From Angiostrongylus vasorum (Eukaryota > Nematoda > Chromadorea > Rhabditida > Metastrongylidae): 64,000 nt of DNA. This document shows, piece after piece, positions 21,534 through 33,734 of the stretch (position 1 is the first letter of the stretch; each line of letters begins with the position of its first letter). The notes below the pieces were generated by a model. It saw nothing but the letters and a program-made list of their open reading frames with translations. It was not told where the DNA came from and did no database searches. The position numbers and the translations under genes were made by a program. The DNA is taken from contig JADANN010000134.1 in assembly GCA_018806985.1 (NCBI GenBank), positions 186,001-250,000 of the forward strand, written 5' to 3'.

Positions 21534-22595
21534 CTAAAGACAAAAAATTGCCTATAGGACTTAGAAATTGCGCTGAACATGGTTTTCGACCATGAAATAT
21601 AATCAAATCTTTCCCAACGATGAGGAGTTTCTCAAAGACACGCACTTTATACGGCTAATAGTAAATGCTAATCTCGAATGGCTAAGTAGACGGTATCTAT
21701 CCACAGTGCACGCTCACTTGCAATTGAGTAATCTATTGAAGAGCTGATGATGCATGATAGAAGGATAAGATATGAGACCAACAGAGAAGTCAAAACGAGA
21801 AGATGGTGCGAATTTGACGCCGTTTAACATATGGGATGACGGATATATGATGCCTTTCGGAATATGCTAAGGTCGACGGTGTTATACTCTTTGTCTACAC
21901 AAGTTGTCAACATGAATATGGATCCCTTCAAACAACTAAGGATCTGAATCGGATGTATCTTTTTTTTAATGCATACCCCGTCATTGGATTCAATGAGTGG
22001 ATTCTAGCACTTCTTGCATTCGATTGCAACCCCTTCCATTCATCGTCTACAAATGTTTTCGAACATTACGCATGTAATTTCGACTGCAGCTCAAGTATTT
22101 CCTCTTCTTCATAAATGTCGTTGATTGGTGATCGCACTGAATCTCGTTGGAATCTTGGAGATAGCTGGGCTAAGCCGTTTCCAGTCGAGCCAGTACGTTG
22201 CATCCTGATTCACTGCATCACTAACCAAGAAAAATTCTAGACAAAAGTGCTTACCTTTTGCAGGGCCATTATTGGGGATATCACCGCTTTGTATGAACCC
22301 ATGAGAACGTTTGAAGAACTTCACAATAGAACGAATAGTGTAAGCGGCTGCTTGAGTTTACAATGACCATCAAGAGTATCTATGGTGGCTAATAAATCGA
22401 GCAGAATAATTCTCAACTCTCATCGTGGAAGCCTCTCGGTGGGATGCATCATAAAAACATGGCCCACATCCTATTAAATCGAGCGTTTTGAGTAAGTTTA
22501 CTTTCTTGCCAAAAGTTTGCGCACGATTCCTTTGTTTGAGGAAAGGGCAGAAGTCGCAAAGTTCAAAAAAATGAGATCTCAAAACCACTGCGGAT
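21534..22595. other. no recognisable gene
   Basis: Several minus-strand frames of 60-70 codons (22,109-22,324; 22,370-22,588) without recognisable motifs. I do not call them genes. Confidence 0.35.
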
Positions 22596-22599
22596 TTGG

Positions 22600-23700
22600 A
22601 TTCATTCAGAATAGTTGGCTCTTAGGATGATGCCGCTATCGACAACAATGACGAAGAATGCGTCCGGCTCATTCAACATCTCCACGTTATTGCAGTGAAG
22701 GAACAGTTCAAAAGTCACTGACGGGCACTTGTTTTCAGAGGGATTCGAGCTATTACGAAAACGTGGAAGCGCAACAGCAGCAGACAAGTGCTAACATACG
22801 TCCGAACGTGCAATGATCTTCTAAAGGGTGGTGAAAGATCTTAAAGAAAGGGGAGCAACAGTAATGGCCGAAACTACAGAGGCTGAGAAGAGCAAAAGGC
22901 TGCCGAAACTTTGCTTATTGTCAAGCAACGATGATTGCGCTCCGACACCCAAGCAGAACAGTGATGGCTTCCAGGAAAGCAATGGAGAAAATCATTCGCG
23001 GTTACTGCTCCAATCTCTTCAACAGCCACAAATTCTTTTCTTCATACCAGGATGGATATATCGTCCCACCACTTATTCCTCGGAAATCCGACTTGCTATT
23101 TCACCAGTGAAGAATCAAACAACACCTTGTCTAGACAGGGTAAGAGCTGAAGTCCTTCCGCCAAGCCCCTATCAACATTTTAGGTCGGCCCTCTATATGT
23201 TAACTCTCAGGATGCAATGCTCCTAATCAATGGATGATCTGCAAGATCGTGTTATTGTTTAGGAAGGGTGAGCTCTACGATATCGGCAACTATCGGCCAA
23301 CCTGCTTCCTGTCCGTCGTCTATGAACTCTTCACTCAAGTCATCCTAAACACTATTGGTAGAAAACTGGACGAGGGACAACCGTGTGAGCAAGCAGGCCT
23401 TCGAAAAAGATTCGGTATGGTAGCCCACATCTTACGACAGTGGGACTTAGCGAAGCACCTCGGAGGTATAAGAAACTGTTCTGTTTCACTTTCACCGATC
23501 TAAAGATTTTCGATGAAGTCCAGATATAAGCGCTAGTGGAAGCACTGAACAGCCAGGGCGCCGACGTTAACATCGACATCTCACTAATTTAATTTACAGC
23601 TACCCTCGACAACATTAAGCGATAATTAGAATGGGTAAAAAAGAGGGATTGAAATTCAGTGGTCGGCAATAAAATTGGTATTCGCTTCGCTCCCTTACAG
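22600..23700 (+). mobile_element. RTE-A fragment: linker and first half of reverse transcriptase
   Basis: In order: the post-endonuclease linker (LKERGATVMAETTEAEKS near 22,840), YSSEIRLAISPVKNQTTP, then in other frames IVLLFRKGELYDIGNYRP, DEGQPCEQAGLRKRFGMV and a last LEWVKKRG-like stretch near 23,620. Both ends are truncated: no endonuclease and no palm FADD box. It lies on the strand opposite to the spectrin relic. Confidence 0.85.
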
Positions 23701-25690
23701 TCAGCTTCTATGGAGTTGGTCACATTCATACGTAAGGGTCTCTATGAATAATATTCCGTACTTCACAGTTACTATCCAGATGTGAATATTGCTGCTTGAT
23801 CTGAAAATGTGTACCCATCTGGCAAATCCCTGCCTTAGAAGAGCTTTTAGAGTTCAGTTTACGGTTCTCGTATATTTCTCGTTTTCATTATAAGACTAGC
23901 CCAACTGTTTAGCTTCGATGAATATCCTCTTATAATTTGAAAATAGAACATTTTTTGATGCTATAAACTACACAGTCTGCTGTGATGCCTTGGGGATCGT
24001 TGACATCTCTGGAGACACCAATCTAACGTACTACAATTGATGGTTAGACTGCTAACATAGTTTCGATGTGAACTCAACTCAGCTGCAAATCACAAAGTTA
24101 TGAAGAATGCTTTGTTGAAGAGATAAACACGATTTCACAAATAGTTAACCGCTTCTATATGAGGGTCCCAATTCGATGCTCAAATTCTTCTATGGCTTGC
24201 GTATAGTTTACTATGTTAACTGGGCATCATAAGTATACACTGGCGGAAATCTTCGTGAACGGTATGTTAACTATCCGAAACTGTTCTTCGTTGTGCCATG
24301 GTTTTCTCAATAGCTGAATTTTCTTTCGATCCATTCACAATTTCCATGTTTTCCTGCTTCATTGAGCTTTTTTGTGGGACCTGCTATACTTCATTCCCAC
24401 TTTTCATCAATGAAACGGATGTTCGCATGCGGTAGAAGATCTTATTACCCAGTGTGATACGGCTTTGGACAGCATGACTAGATTTCCCTTAGAAATTTGA
24501 CATGGCACCGATGGAATAGTGGCATTTATGTGGTGCACTTGCAACGACATTCTCATGAACGAAGAGTCTACTCCTTGGTGAACAGACGCTGACATGCTGA
24601 TACTCTCTTCGACGCTGTCATATCCATGAAGCACAATCCTTGGCAATTTCTTGCTTATACTGCTGGTTGGGATTTAACCATTGTTAACAGTTCGTAAAGC
24701 ACAATGAACAGGCAAATTGGTCAGTATTGGTTGTGGTCTTTTCAGTCACCAATATTGAGTAGAATTAAAATACCCGAAGTATTGGAATGATTTGGGATGC
24801 TTTCAGTTTTGACATATGCTGCCAAATAGGTTGAGAGAAGTATATGTGGTTCGCAGTTTCCAATTCGATGAAAATCTGTCGCAGCGTCATCCTCGAGTTG
24901 CATTATTTTCAACGATCTTGATCGCAACTCTAACTATAGAAGAATGAATCTGGGCAAGGATTCTTCTCAGCAAGAACTCTAGTGTTCGGTAGGGACGTCA
25001 CAGAGTAGAACAATTCGGAAGAACACTCGGCCTTTCTTCTCCACGTTATGAGGCCGATAGCGCCTTACAGCGTCGACAGCAGCCACAACTTTGATGGATA
25101 AATTTTATGAGCACTTGACTAATGCATTGGTAGAACGGTCCAACGTGGTATGTAAAGACAAGTAATTTCTCATAAAACTACTGCATTTTCATCCTGGCTC
25201 TTCGACATAAGTCCTGTGAGAAAACGAAGAAGTTTGTCACTACTTTCTGCTCCTCTATCTCAATCCCAACCATGTGCAGAAGCAGCGATACGCCATAGCT
25301 TACTAACCTCTCTTGATCACATTTCGCTGAAGAAACGCTAGTAATAAAATTTAATGATGCATGTGAAAAGCGCTCAAGATCAACAAAGTCCATGCCCTAG
25401 CTCACTCGTGTTCTACACTTTTTAGGATACAACAAAAGTTCACTAACTTATGATTGATCTTCGAACGAAGACGATGACCAGACCTAGTACAGATGATAGG
25501 ACTATGGATATGTCAATTATGCGCAATCCTCCACTTGTGGGGATTTGAATGCCCTTCACAATTTCTTTTGTGAACAAATAATTTTCATGTCTAGTGACAA
25601 CTCCCACCACCCTCCTTTTTTTTCTTCCTACAGAGAAGCGAATTTTGAGAGAGATCTACTGTGGACGAGAAGACAATAACAGTGTTAACA
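23701..25690. other. unassigned; possible further exons of the minus-strand relic
   Basis: Two minus-strand stretches look codon-like. From 25,381, MDFVDLERFSHASLNFIT to KCDQER is followed by a GTTAGT donor. From about 24,650 to 24,407 a frame beginning PRIVLHGYDSVEESISM stays open for some 80 codons. They lie downstream, in the reading direction, of the recognised spectrin repeats, but I cannot align them to that family. Confidence 0.3.
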
Positions 25691-25699
25691 TACTTGTTC

Positions 25700-26311
25700 T
25701 GAATTATCCAATATTGAATTAAGTTTCAGTTCTTTATCGTATTGAGTGCTCCATACCACATTAGCTTTAAAGTATTCCATAAAACCTTGAAAGACACATT
25801 TTCCGTTGTGGATCACCTCTACCAACTGCTCATGTAATGTATCACTCTCGTGTTCATTCGAAGAACTGGTGAGCAGTAGCTGATGAAAATGGATCCTTTT
25901 CGAAGTGGTTGGAGGCTGACAAGATTAACATGAAGTGATGTTAACCCTTTAGAGACAAAGTAGGTTACAGGTAGGTATACTGATGTATGACGCAATGGTT
26001 GGACAGTGGGTTTGCGAAAACTCCTCCCTCGTGATCCCGGAAAAACACGTACAACACACCAGCTTTGTGCAGATTGAACCGTCTTTGATGGCAAAGATCA
26101 ACCAAACTGAAATAGGCACGGTCATCTGAACGCCTGATTTAACTTGAGGGAATGAAATAGTAAAAAAAAAGCTATGTTCCACTCACGAGTAACACTGGGC
26201 AGCGACGTCATCAAACATACGTTGTAACAGATCACATTTCACACCCCTGTTTCGGATGTATTCACTACCTTGATTTGTAACGTCTGTCAGCCAAGTTACT
26301 TGAGTTCTCAC
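25700..26311 (-). pseudogene. later spectrin-repeat exons of the relic
   Basis: Exon 26,311-26,187: VRTQVTWLTDVTNQGSEYI, RNRGVKCDLLQRMFDDVA, ending at GTGAGT. Exon 26,106-25,981 joins in phase (acceptor ATTTCAG): LVDLCHQRRFNLHKAGVLYV, FFRDHE, with a GTATAC donor. Exon from 25,915: HFEKDPFSSATAHQFFE, an extra T, HESDTLHEQLVEVIHNG, FMEYFKANVV, to a GTATGT donor near 25,690. The 'L..L...RR..L..A..LY.FFRD.E' pattern is a spectrin helix. Confidence 0.7.
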
Positions 26312-26519
26312 CTAAAACCTTACATAAGACAAATTATACGGGTTCAAACTAAAATAAATCAGGCAAATAACACGAGCAAAATGTAAATCTGGGGTAAATT
26401 GTAAAATCAATTAGCTCATTTACACTCACTACCAAACCTGAGTCGCACTATGTTTTCGAAATATAACTGCTGCTTCCGTAACCAGTTTCTCCCATCAATT
26501 TAACGTCTAATCGTAGCTA

Positions 26520-26803
26520 CGATGTGTTGTTACTAAGTGTAAGTCTGCGATATAGAGCGGTGTGATTCATCCACCCAGCAGGGTCTCCCAAGCTTCGGAG
26601 CAGGCAGGAGTTTTCATTAGGAAGCCCTAGCAAGAGTAGACCAATTATCAAGATCCACCACCGTCCTAGTGGCAGACTTTGGCTAGGCTGGGCCTCGGGA
26701 CTCCAGGAAACCACAATGGCTAAACCAGCAAAACTCCGAAAAGACGTAAATTATGGTGGCGTCCGCACAACCACTGAAGACGAGCCACTCAAGTATCCAA
26801 GTA
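26520..26803 (+). repeat. HR370 repeat, copy 2 (internal deletion)
   Basis: Carries CAGGGTCTCCCAAGCT, CCACCACCGTCCTAG, GGCAGACTTTGGCTAGGCTG and the 3' end CCACTCAAGTATCCAAGT. It lacks about 70 bases after the central hairpin. It lies in what would be an intron of the spectrin relic, on the opposite strand. Confidence 0.75.
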
Positions 26804-27129
26804 ACCTGTTCAGCGAGATTTATGCAACAGATCACCTAAAGCTTTACTTACGCTAATTCGCTAATTCCGACAATACCAAGTCTCAAGGTCGACGTTCAAA
26901 TTATACCTCTCTGGCTTGCGAGAATCTTACCACTCTCGTGATACCGATCATTATATGTATGGGTACACATCAAAGTGAGGAGTTTGGATCGTCCTTCCTA
27001 TAACAACAACTGCCTTCATTTTACCGATGGCGTCACCATATTCCCATGAACAGGGTTTATATCTTTGCGATACATACATGAGGTTGCGCCTTCAAGACCT
27101 ACTAATCTCCATTGTTGATAAAACTATCA

Positions 27130-28224
27130 AAGAGCTTCTCAACAAACCCACGCAATAATATTACTTGCAATAGCTTTCTGTTTTTAAACGATTTCTCGCA
27201 ATACCTTTCTCTTTTTCAACGATTTCTCCGCTTCAGCCGCTCTCCGGCAATGACTCATTTCTTCCCCAGCTATCTGATCATTCCTTGTCCAGCTCTAAAA
27301 ATACAACGTTGTGCTAGCGAAATAGAGACATTTCCAAAGTAATATGAGGATCCACACCTCCTCTCAGATTTGCCGTTTTGTGAAAACGTTACGCTAGTTG
27401 TTCAATGCGCTCTTGTCTGCAATAAAACGGAATAACCAACAGCGTAAATTAAGGATAATTATGTATGGATAACCAATGATTGAATACCTCTGTAACTCTA
27501 CGATAACTGCCAACTGACGGCCATTCTCTGCTCGATCCGATCTCTCCCACGCAATTTCAATACCGTGCATCACAAACTCTGAACTGAAACACTTAATGAA
27601 CATTAGCCATTTCGACACTAAAACATAAATAAATTACAACAAAGCCGAAATACCTCGAGAACCATACTGCCTTTACCAATAGTCTCTCTTTTTGCTTGAA
27701 TGATAGAAAAACAAAGCTTCGATTTCTCCCTTCTCCTTACACCTTTACGATCACATCCACAGAGAAAACAGCTTCAGCAAACTTTGGTTCAAAAATGACG
27801 AGGTAAAACTGCATGAAGACATCATATTATAGTAGGATGTGCTTCCTAGTACTATTTAATACTATCGTCTCTAATTTACCACATAAAGAACCTTTTACTA
27901 AAAGACATTTAACTGGAAAAAAGTGAATATCTTTGGATAAAGTCCACGGTGAGTCTATTTCATTCGTACTAAAATCTCAAACAAAGATCATGAAGTTTAT
28001 TCGAAAAATCACCTCGGTGGTTTCTCAACGGTGCGGAATTGATTAAACTTGCCGAGCTCTTCTCTCATGCCATCTAGAATTGGGAAGCCTGTTATGCATC
28101 CATAACAAATGGGACATGTTGCCTAATATTGTACAAAAGCATGTGATGAATAAATGCACATAGGAAATAGAACGAGACCGTCTACTCTCAAGTTGTCTGA
28201 TTGTCTCACAAGTCCATCTCACTG
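27130..28224 (-). pseudogene. spectrin repeats 1-2 of the relic
   Basis: Exon 28,224-28,179: VRWTCETIRQLESRR. Exon 28,088-28,013: LPNS, a 2-base loss, DGMREELGKFNQFRTVEKPP. Exon 27,735-27,655: EKGEIEALFF, a shift, QAKRETIGKGSM. Exon 27,583-27,488: IEIAWERSDRAENGRQLAVI, ELQR. Exon from 27,416: QERIEQLA, a TAA, RFHKTANLREEVW. Then weaker EAEKSLKKRK (about 27,240) and KAIASNIIAWV (about 27,165). FRTVEKPP, the EKG.LE.L block and INRAW...AE..R are hallmarks of the first repeats of beta-spectrins. Confidence 0.8.
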
Positions 28225-28489
28225 CTAACCAATTTTCCAACGATCCACAAAGAAAATGATTTCTTCTGCTCAAACAGTACGTCGCTTTACTATGTTACTC
28301 ATGAATTGCAATATAAAACACATTGTACGGTCGATTGTCCTCACATCTTAACGATTTTCTTCATGAGTAGTAATCAGAAGTGAGTGACTTCAGAAGAGTG
28401 GATATTTGCTTTAGGGCAAATCACCTACAAAGAGACAACAAGGAACATGATTTTCCACACGAAAGATTAATAAGAACAGAACAACCCAC

Positions 28490-29124
28490 GTCCGCTACTC
28501 GACGAGCTCCAGTCAACTCCCGCTTTTGCTTTGCGAAGTGATGACAACATAGTGATACGTTTGTCATGACAGTTCTCATCTGAACGAGCCGCATCAATGT
28601 CCTCAATATCGAGCAGACTCCTAAAAAATATAACGCTCATAACGCTAAGCGTAGAAGCTGCACGTTCACTGGGCAAACGACAAATTTATATATCTTCACA
28701 ATGAATTTCTACATCAAAAAAGGTCCTCCAGAGAGTTGCTAGGAATAACAGAACGCAATTTCCAATTTTTTTCCGGCAGTACCAAGAGCGTTAATTGGGT
28801 TTGCAATACGATCACTAGGATTCAGTCAATTCAAGTTCAAGCATTCAAGTTCGCCAACCCCGATCCAAATCATCTGTTTATCTGCGAGAAATCCCGGTCC
28901 AAAACATCTGTTTATCAGCGAGAAATCAAAAAGGAAGAAATATGAGTAGAACTAATAACTGTAATTGGAAACTAAACCACTAGTATATAACTGCACCCAC
29001 GTGCATGAAAAAGAGCATTGAAGGCGAGAGAAATCAGCCGACGTGTGGTAAAGTTCTCTAACTTGACGTTGGAGTAACCAATCGTTTTCCGTCGGCGCCA
29101 TAATAGAAGTGTACCTTTGGATGT
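28490..29124 (-). pseudogene. CH2 exons of the spectrin relic
   Basis: Exon 29,124-29,001: TSKGTLLLWRRRKTIGYSNV, KLENFTT, then RRLISL in place of SWRDGL, then AFNALFHA and a GTGGGT donor. A middle exon from 28,814 reads DRIANPINALGTAGKKLEI and meets a stop. Exon 28,620-28,490: SLLDIEDIDAARSDE, a 2-base loss, then VMTNVSLCCHHFAKQKREL and TGARRVADV. The order matches the end of CH2 and the start of the rod. Confidence 0.8.
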
Positions 29125-30063
29125 CTGTATCCACATCACTCTTCTTCATCCTTAAAGTAAATGTCTTCTAGCTGTGAGTAGGAAAAGACCTCAATCAAAC
29201 CCAGTTCAGTGCAGAAACAAGAGAACAGAACAGTGATTGTAAATACAGTACATTTAGGAAATAAAAAATAGGTAGAGAATACGTACACAGAGCTCAAGAC
29301 TCAATTTACTGAAAACAACAGACCAATCACTATTGTATCAACTTGGAAACGAAGGATAATCGTTTAAATAAGGCGGAGATTAAGACGTTCATTCCTAACC
29401 AGAACGTTTTCAGCTTCAATGTTTTCAAGTTAGAAAATAGAAATTGATTGACAGGCAAATCACACACATTTCGTGACCACGTACGTTTCCAAAAGAGATG
29501 TGCTAAAATAAAGAAGTAGTGGTACTCATAAGCAAATACGTCTATAAACCAAGTAATGAACGAAGTCGAATCTCAATTCCACCAATGACACCTTAAAATT
29601 CCTTCGCTTTCCATACAAGCTTTGCTCAAATTGAGCAACAATTTCAGGCATTAACACCTGGAACCAATTCCCACTTGTATGCAGTTTATGTAGCCTTGTG
29701 CGAGAGAAACATTGCGAAACTGCATTTCTGGGACTAATCAACCTCTTATGGGTTTATTCGCTCATAACAGCTGGAGTGTTTCTGAGTTTTTGGGTAACCC
29801 AACTAGAAGTGAACCTAGCCACAACATCCTAAAAAATTATCCACAACAACCATCTCGCCGTTAACAGTGAACCACAAAAAGGCACTAAAACGAAGATGAG
29901 TCAGCAAAGTATAATCCATTTACCCGAGGACTAATGAAACTACAACTAATACAAGTGAAGATTAACAGATTAGTATTTGTACAGGAGTCTCGATTTCTGG
30001 AGAATTCCCCCAACTTCAACGCACTAAAACGGGGAATTGAGGTATAAATTGAACAAAACGTGC

Positions 30064-30320
30064 CTGGATCTTCTTTTTTCTTTAAGAAATTCACAGCCTT
30101 GTTGAGATTTTCGAATTTTTTGCACTCGCATGCGGCCTCTAAACACAAAGAAGTTTCAGAAACTCCTATGAAGAAAAAAAACTCCCACTGACAACAGTCG
30201 ACCATGGTGGACATACCTGCTCGGCTTTCCGAGTTTTTCTCCAGATATGCTTTCAAGAGGCTTGATAAATAACACTCCATCACCAAGACCGACGAAGAGA
30301 TCAACAACATCCAACACTTT
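30064..30320 (-). pseudogene. CH1 exons of the spectrin relic
   Basis: Exon 30,320-30,217 reads KVLDVVDLFVGLGDGVLF, then IKPLESISGEKLGKPSR, with acceptor GTTTTAG and donor GTATGT. Exon 30,138-30,064 continues in phase with GRMRVQK, then after one extra A ENLNKAVNFLKKK and KIQ. These are the core CH1 words of beta-spectrins (DL..DG..L..LLE.LSGE.L.KP..GRMR). The second exon ends at a non-standard GC donor. A possible CH1 end near 29,590-29,535 reads LRSLLGL*T, where GLIWT is expected. Confidence 0.8.
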
Positions 30321-31949
30321 CTAAAACAGACAGCATCTGTGACGAAAGTGAAATAAAGCTCTAGTTAAAAAACACCTACTAAACACATTCCCACAACTAT
30401 ATCACTTTGGGTAGGACAGTAAATCCAAAACAGAACGCAGATGTTCTCTAGTAACAACTTCTCCAAAACAGTTACCTATTGCCTCAAAAGTACAACAGTT
30501 CAGCATCTTTTCATTGTCTGCAGCTTTGAGATCTTGTTCCAATTACAGTTGTCCTGACATTACTTGTGCGAATTATCAGGCACTTGAAGTGCTAGCACTA
30601 AAGGATAGTCAATAACGGTTTGCCACTAAAGCAGTCACCTACATCTATCTCTCACTCAAATACCAAGAAATTCTGTGTCATGAGCTCAAACTTCTAAGGC
30701 TATCAGTTCTATCAGACGGAAACAAGTAAAACGTTGAACAACATCGCTGACATGAAAAGTCTGTTAGACTGGTTAACAAGTAATGGAAACTGAACATTAA
30801 CCATGAAAGAGTTGTTGTCAAAAAAGGTAATAGCGGGTCCAATCTTCACTGCAAACACCCGCGGTCCGGAGTTTTGCAAATATCTTAACATAATTGTGGT
30901 TGCGATCATGGACGAGTTATCAGTCCTTGTAATTTATAGTATACTTGAAAAGAGACTTCAGTTGCCTACTGGTACAAGCACATAAATAGATTCTGTAGAT
31001 AGTTTGGGAACTGCATAACTTCTACTCGACCGTTCATTGCACTCCGTAGCGGCTGTTGACCGGTCCTGTCAGCGATCAATAGAATGTTTTCCACCTTAGC
31101 CAAATTGTAGTGAAAACAAATACTGTAGAGCTGCTATGCATTTAAGCAGGAGTATACACGGTTTTCTAAACTAACATCGCCCCTGTCATTAATGTCATTG
31201 CACTTCAAACCACTGACCATCATGTTACCTGGACCCATGTTTAATTAAAGATTATTTCACTCAGCGAGCAAATGACACTTCTTCATTGTATACTTCCAAG
31301 ATGGATGCCTTGACTCGAATTGAAGTCCAAATTTCTTGGACCAATCCAATCTTGAAAGAAACCTTAACAAAGTGAAATGTCTCACTGTCTAATGTAGGTC
31401 CGACAAGTTCCTCTTCGACTGGAAAAGGAAGTTTACAGCTCGCGGAACAAGATCTTCACATTTATCTCTAACCAGCAAAATGGAAGGTGACGGAAAAGAT
31501 CTACACGTTCAATAAGTGAATGATTCGGGTGAAAATAGCTGAAAGTCACTGACTGCCATCACAGGACAGAATCTGCTAGATACAAATCTAATGGACAACT
31601 CACAAACTTCGAAAATCATACAGCTAGTGGGATTGGCTGGAAATAAATACCTCCTCTCTTGTGCGTCTAACCACTTCCTCTCCGCCCGTATGCTATAATA
31701 GAAACATTGTACCCGTGCAGAGAAGACTAAAAATGTGTATATAACAGAAGCTCCATCGCTAAAACTAACAGATACTACTACACACCATGATTAGTTCTTG
31801 TACGACGTTGAACACGCGCTATTGACTTATATTTGGATCAAAATCTTGAAATTCAAACCTTTGAGATCCCCTTCCTTAAAATGATCACAAATAGTAAAGT
31901 ATTGCAACGGCAATAAAAGCAATAACAATAAGGAGCAATATTAATACTG
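30321..31949. other. no assigned gene; MITE-1 fragment
   Basis: 30,842-30,903 is a minus-strand MITE-1 end (GCGGTCCGGAGTTTTGCAAA as written on plus). A minus-strand frame at about 30,535-30,410 (NEKMLNCCTFEAIGNCFG) is open for some 45 codons upstream of the CH1 exons, but I cannot assign it. The remainder shows nothing. Confidence 0.4.
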
Positions 31950-32235
31950 CGAAGTGTTCCTGGATGTCGGACTGCGATGTAAAGCGGGGCTCACCGTGCC
32001 ATCTATCGTGGTCTTGCTTGACGAGGAGTCCATCCGTCGGCAGGACCAGGTAAGAGTAAACTAATAACAAGAATCACCACCCTCCTAGTATCAAACTAGT
32101 CGCAAGTTAACAAATCTTCCTCTGATCCAAAAGAGCCGGCGACTGCCTATGGTGGTGATGACCTGAGGAAGGCTTCAGCTAGGGTGACCTCTGGATTCGA
32201 AGAAGCCAATTCGTCTAAAACAGAAAGGCCCCAAC
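31950..32235 (+). repeat. HR370 repeat, copy 3
   Basis: GTTCCTGGATGTCGGACTGC start, CACCACCCTCCTAGTATCAA at the central stem, and GACTGCCTATGGTGGTGATG. It is shortened at the 3' end relative to copy 6. Confidence 0.7.
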
Positions 32236-32589
32236 TTCAGTATTTCGCTATTACGTCGGGCGGTCAGTTGCTTCTTCCTCTGAACCCAAAATCACAACAA
32301 TCTCTCTCAGACGCCGTCACGCGCTTCACGGGGCGGCTGGTCGAATAAAATTCGTTGTGGAAACCCAACAACGGACGAAAAGGAAGACCGACATATGTCA
32401 ATTAGATGACGGAAATCTTATGATTTGCAGACAGAAATCTCTCTTAGGAAATGTCGGAAGCGTGGATTTTGCCATACACTCATCTACTTCCCATCTATTC
32501 AAGTCATACGAAATCTTATCATCGCACTCAGCCATTCCTTCCTTACAACTTTTGAGTCAAAAAGAAAGTCAGTATCATCAACAGCTACT

Positions 32590-33255
32590 CGTCAGCTTGT
32601 ACAGCTGATGAGGTAACACGCGAAATTGTCACATGCGTGTGTGGCTGAATACTGGCGAAACGGGAAGACTACCACCGTAAGAAAGAACACTTAATAGACA
32701 AATTTGAAGTTAAGCAGAATACTCCACTAGGCGCGTATAGGAAACAAAGACATAACGGAGGAGATTTTGAAGCAAAAGTCGTTCTACTTGCAGAGGAATC
32801 TAAAACATCAACACGTTAAAACTATGAAGTGTTCTGGACAAATTTCAAAAATCTCACAAAGAATGCTAACGGGAAGTGCCCTGTGGTCATCCGTGACTCC
32901 CTACCACATTTCATGCTGATTTTTTTCACCTGAGCCATGCACATTCTTCGCCCATGTAGGGTTGTGTCTGCATCAGTAACTGGAAGACGTGCAAAACGAC
33001 GACTCTTTAAATGGAGCTTTTTATTAAGGGAATAAAAATTTATGTGTTACGTTTTGCCTCCCGAAGCTATGAAAGTGCTTGGTTGAGTAGATTGCATGTC
33101 GTTCGACCTTTCCAAGCTCTCAAGAAAGCAAAAACGCCGAAACGTCAGCTATTGCGTATCAATACATGCTGAAACAACAACCTCTGTTTGTTATTAGGAA
33201 AAAGGGTGAATTACTGACCAATGCCATGGTTAAAAGAAAATCGGTCTTGGGATTT
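32590..33255 (+). mobile_element. PLE fragment: end of endonuclease plus 3' tail
   Basis: Plus-strand frame with VTCVCG (remnant of the YIG part), KKEHLIDKFEVKQNTPLGAY, HNGGDFEAKVVLLAEE and YEVFWTN, the C-terminal end of the GIY-YIG endonuclease module. The tail signature follows (CGCCGAAACGTCAGCTATTG, 33,133-33,152), and the family terminus CGGTCTTGGGA at about 33,242-33,252. Stops interrupt the frame. The 5' end is truncated. Confidence 0.75.
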
Positions 33256-33361
33256 GCTACATGAACTACGAACTCCTGTCATCGTCCAAGAGAAACAAAA
33301 CAAGTCGTGTATGACGACGATATTCTCAAATAAATCCTATCCTCATATAATAATTACTTGA

Positions 33362-33715
33362 TACTTATACTTGAATGGCCCGTCCTCATTGGTTGTGTGG
33401 GCAAAGCATAATCTCCATTTTTTTGCAGATTTGATGGTTAAGCCATTGTGGTTCCTAGGAATCCCGAGGTCAGCCTTGCCAAAGTCTGCCCCAAGGTCTT
33501 CATTAGCACAGGCAGTCTCAGCCCTTGTGGATCACAGGCAGATTTGCCACTCTGCGACTTCGATACCAGAACGGTGGTGGATCCCGATAGTGGTTCATTC
33601 TTAACGAGGCTTCCTGATGGAAAGCTGGACTCCTTTTCAGCATGGGAGACCCTGACAGGGGATGAATCCACCGCTGTGCATCGCAGCCCGACACCCAGAA
33701 ACACCTAGCTACGAT
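33362..33715 (-). repeat. HR370 repeat, copy 4
   Basis: The minus strand starts GTGTTTCTGGGTGTCGGGCTG, has GATTCATCCCCTGTCAGGGT, the central stem AACCACTATCGGGATCCACC-type half with GTTCTGGTATC, and ends CATTCAAGTATAAGTATC (left edge). It directly precedes RTE-B on the other strand. Confidence 0.75.
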
Positions 33716-33734
33716 GAGGCGGTAAGTCGTTGGA

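Larger units (their letters stand above)
25690..30320 (-). pseudogene. beta-heavy spectrin-like gene relic (actin-binding domain and first spectrin repeats)
   Basis: Minus-strand exons in protein order: CH1, CH2, spectrin repeat 1, repeat 2 and a later repeat. In the family the two CH domains bind F-actin and the repeats form the membrane-skeleton rod. Many splice sites survive (GTATGT, GTATTT and GTGAGT donors; TTTTAG, GTTTCAG and TTGCAG acceptors; introns of about 65-90 bp), so this is an unprocessed copy. Lesions: extra bases in exon 2, a 2-base loss before VMTNVSL, a 2-base loss after LPNS, a TAA in EQLA*RF, and loss of the CH2 SWRDGL motif (RRLISL here). HHFAKQK and ELTGARRVA favour the beta-heavy type (SMA-1/Karst) over conventional beta-spectrin; that finer call is inference. 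A poor-quality assembly of a live gene is the alternative. Confidence 0.78.

Noticed and set aside
21024..26106. A 5-kb DNA transposon with 360-bp terminal inverted repeats
   Set aside because: The arms carry spectrin-like exons and an intron, there is no target duplication at the outer edges, and no transposase lies between them.
30410..30535. Minus-strand frame (ADNEKMLNCCTFEAIGNCF) as the N-terminal exon of the spectrin relic
   Set aside because: It does not resemble the KKTFTNW-type sequence expected before CH1 and lacks clear splice sites.
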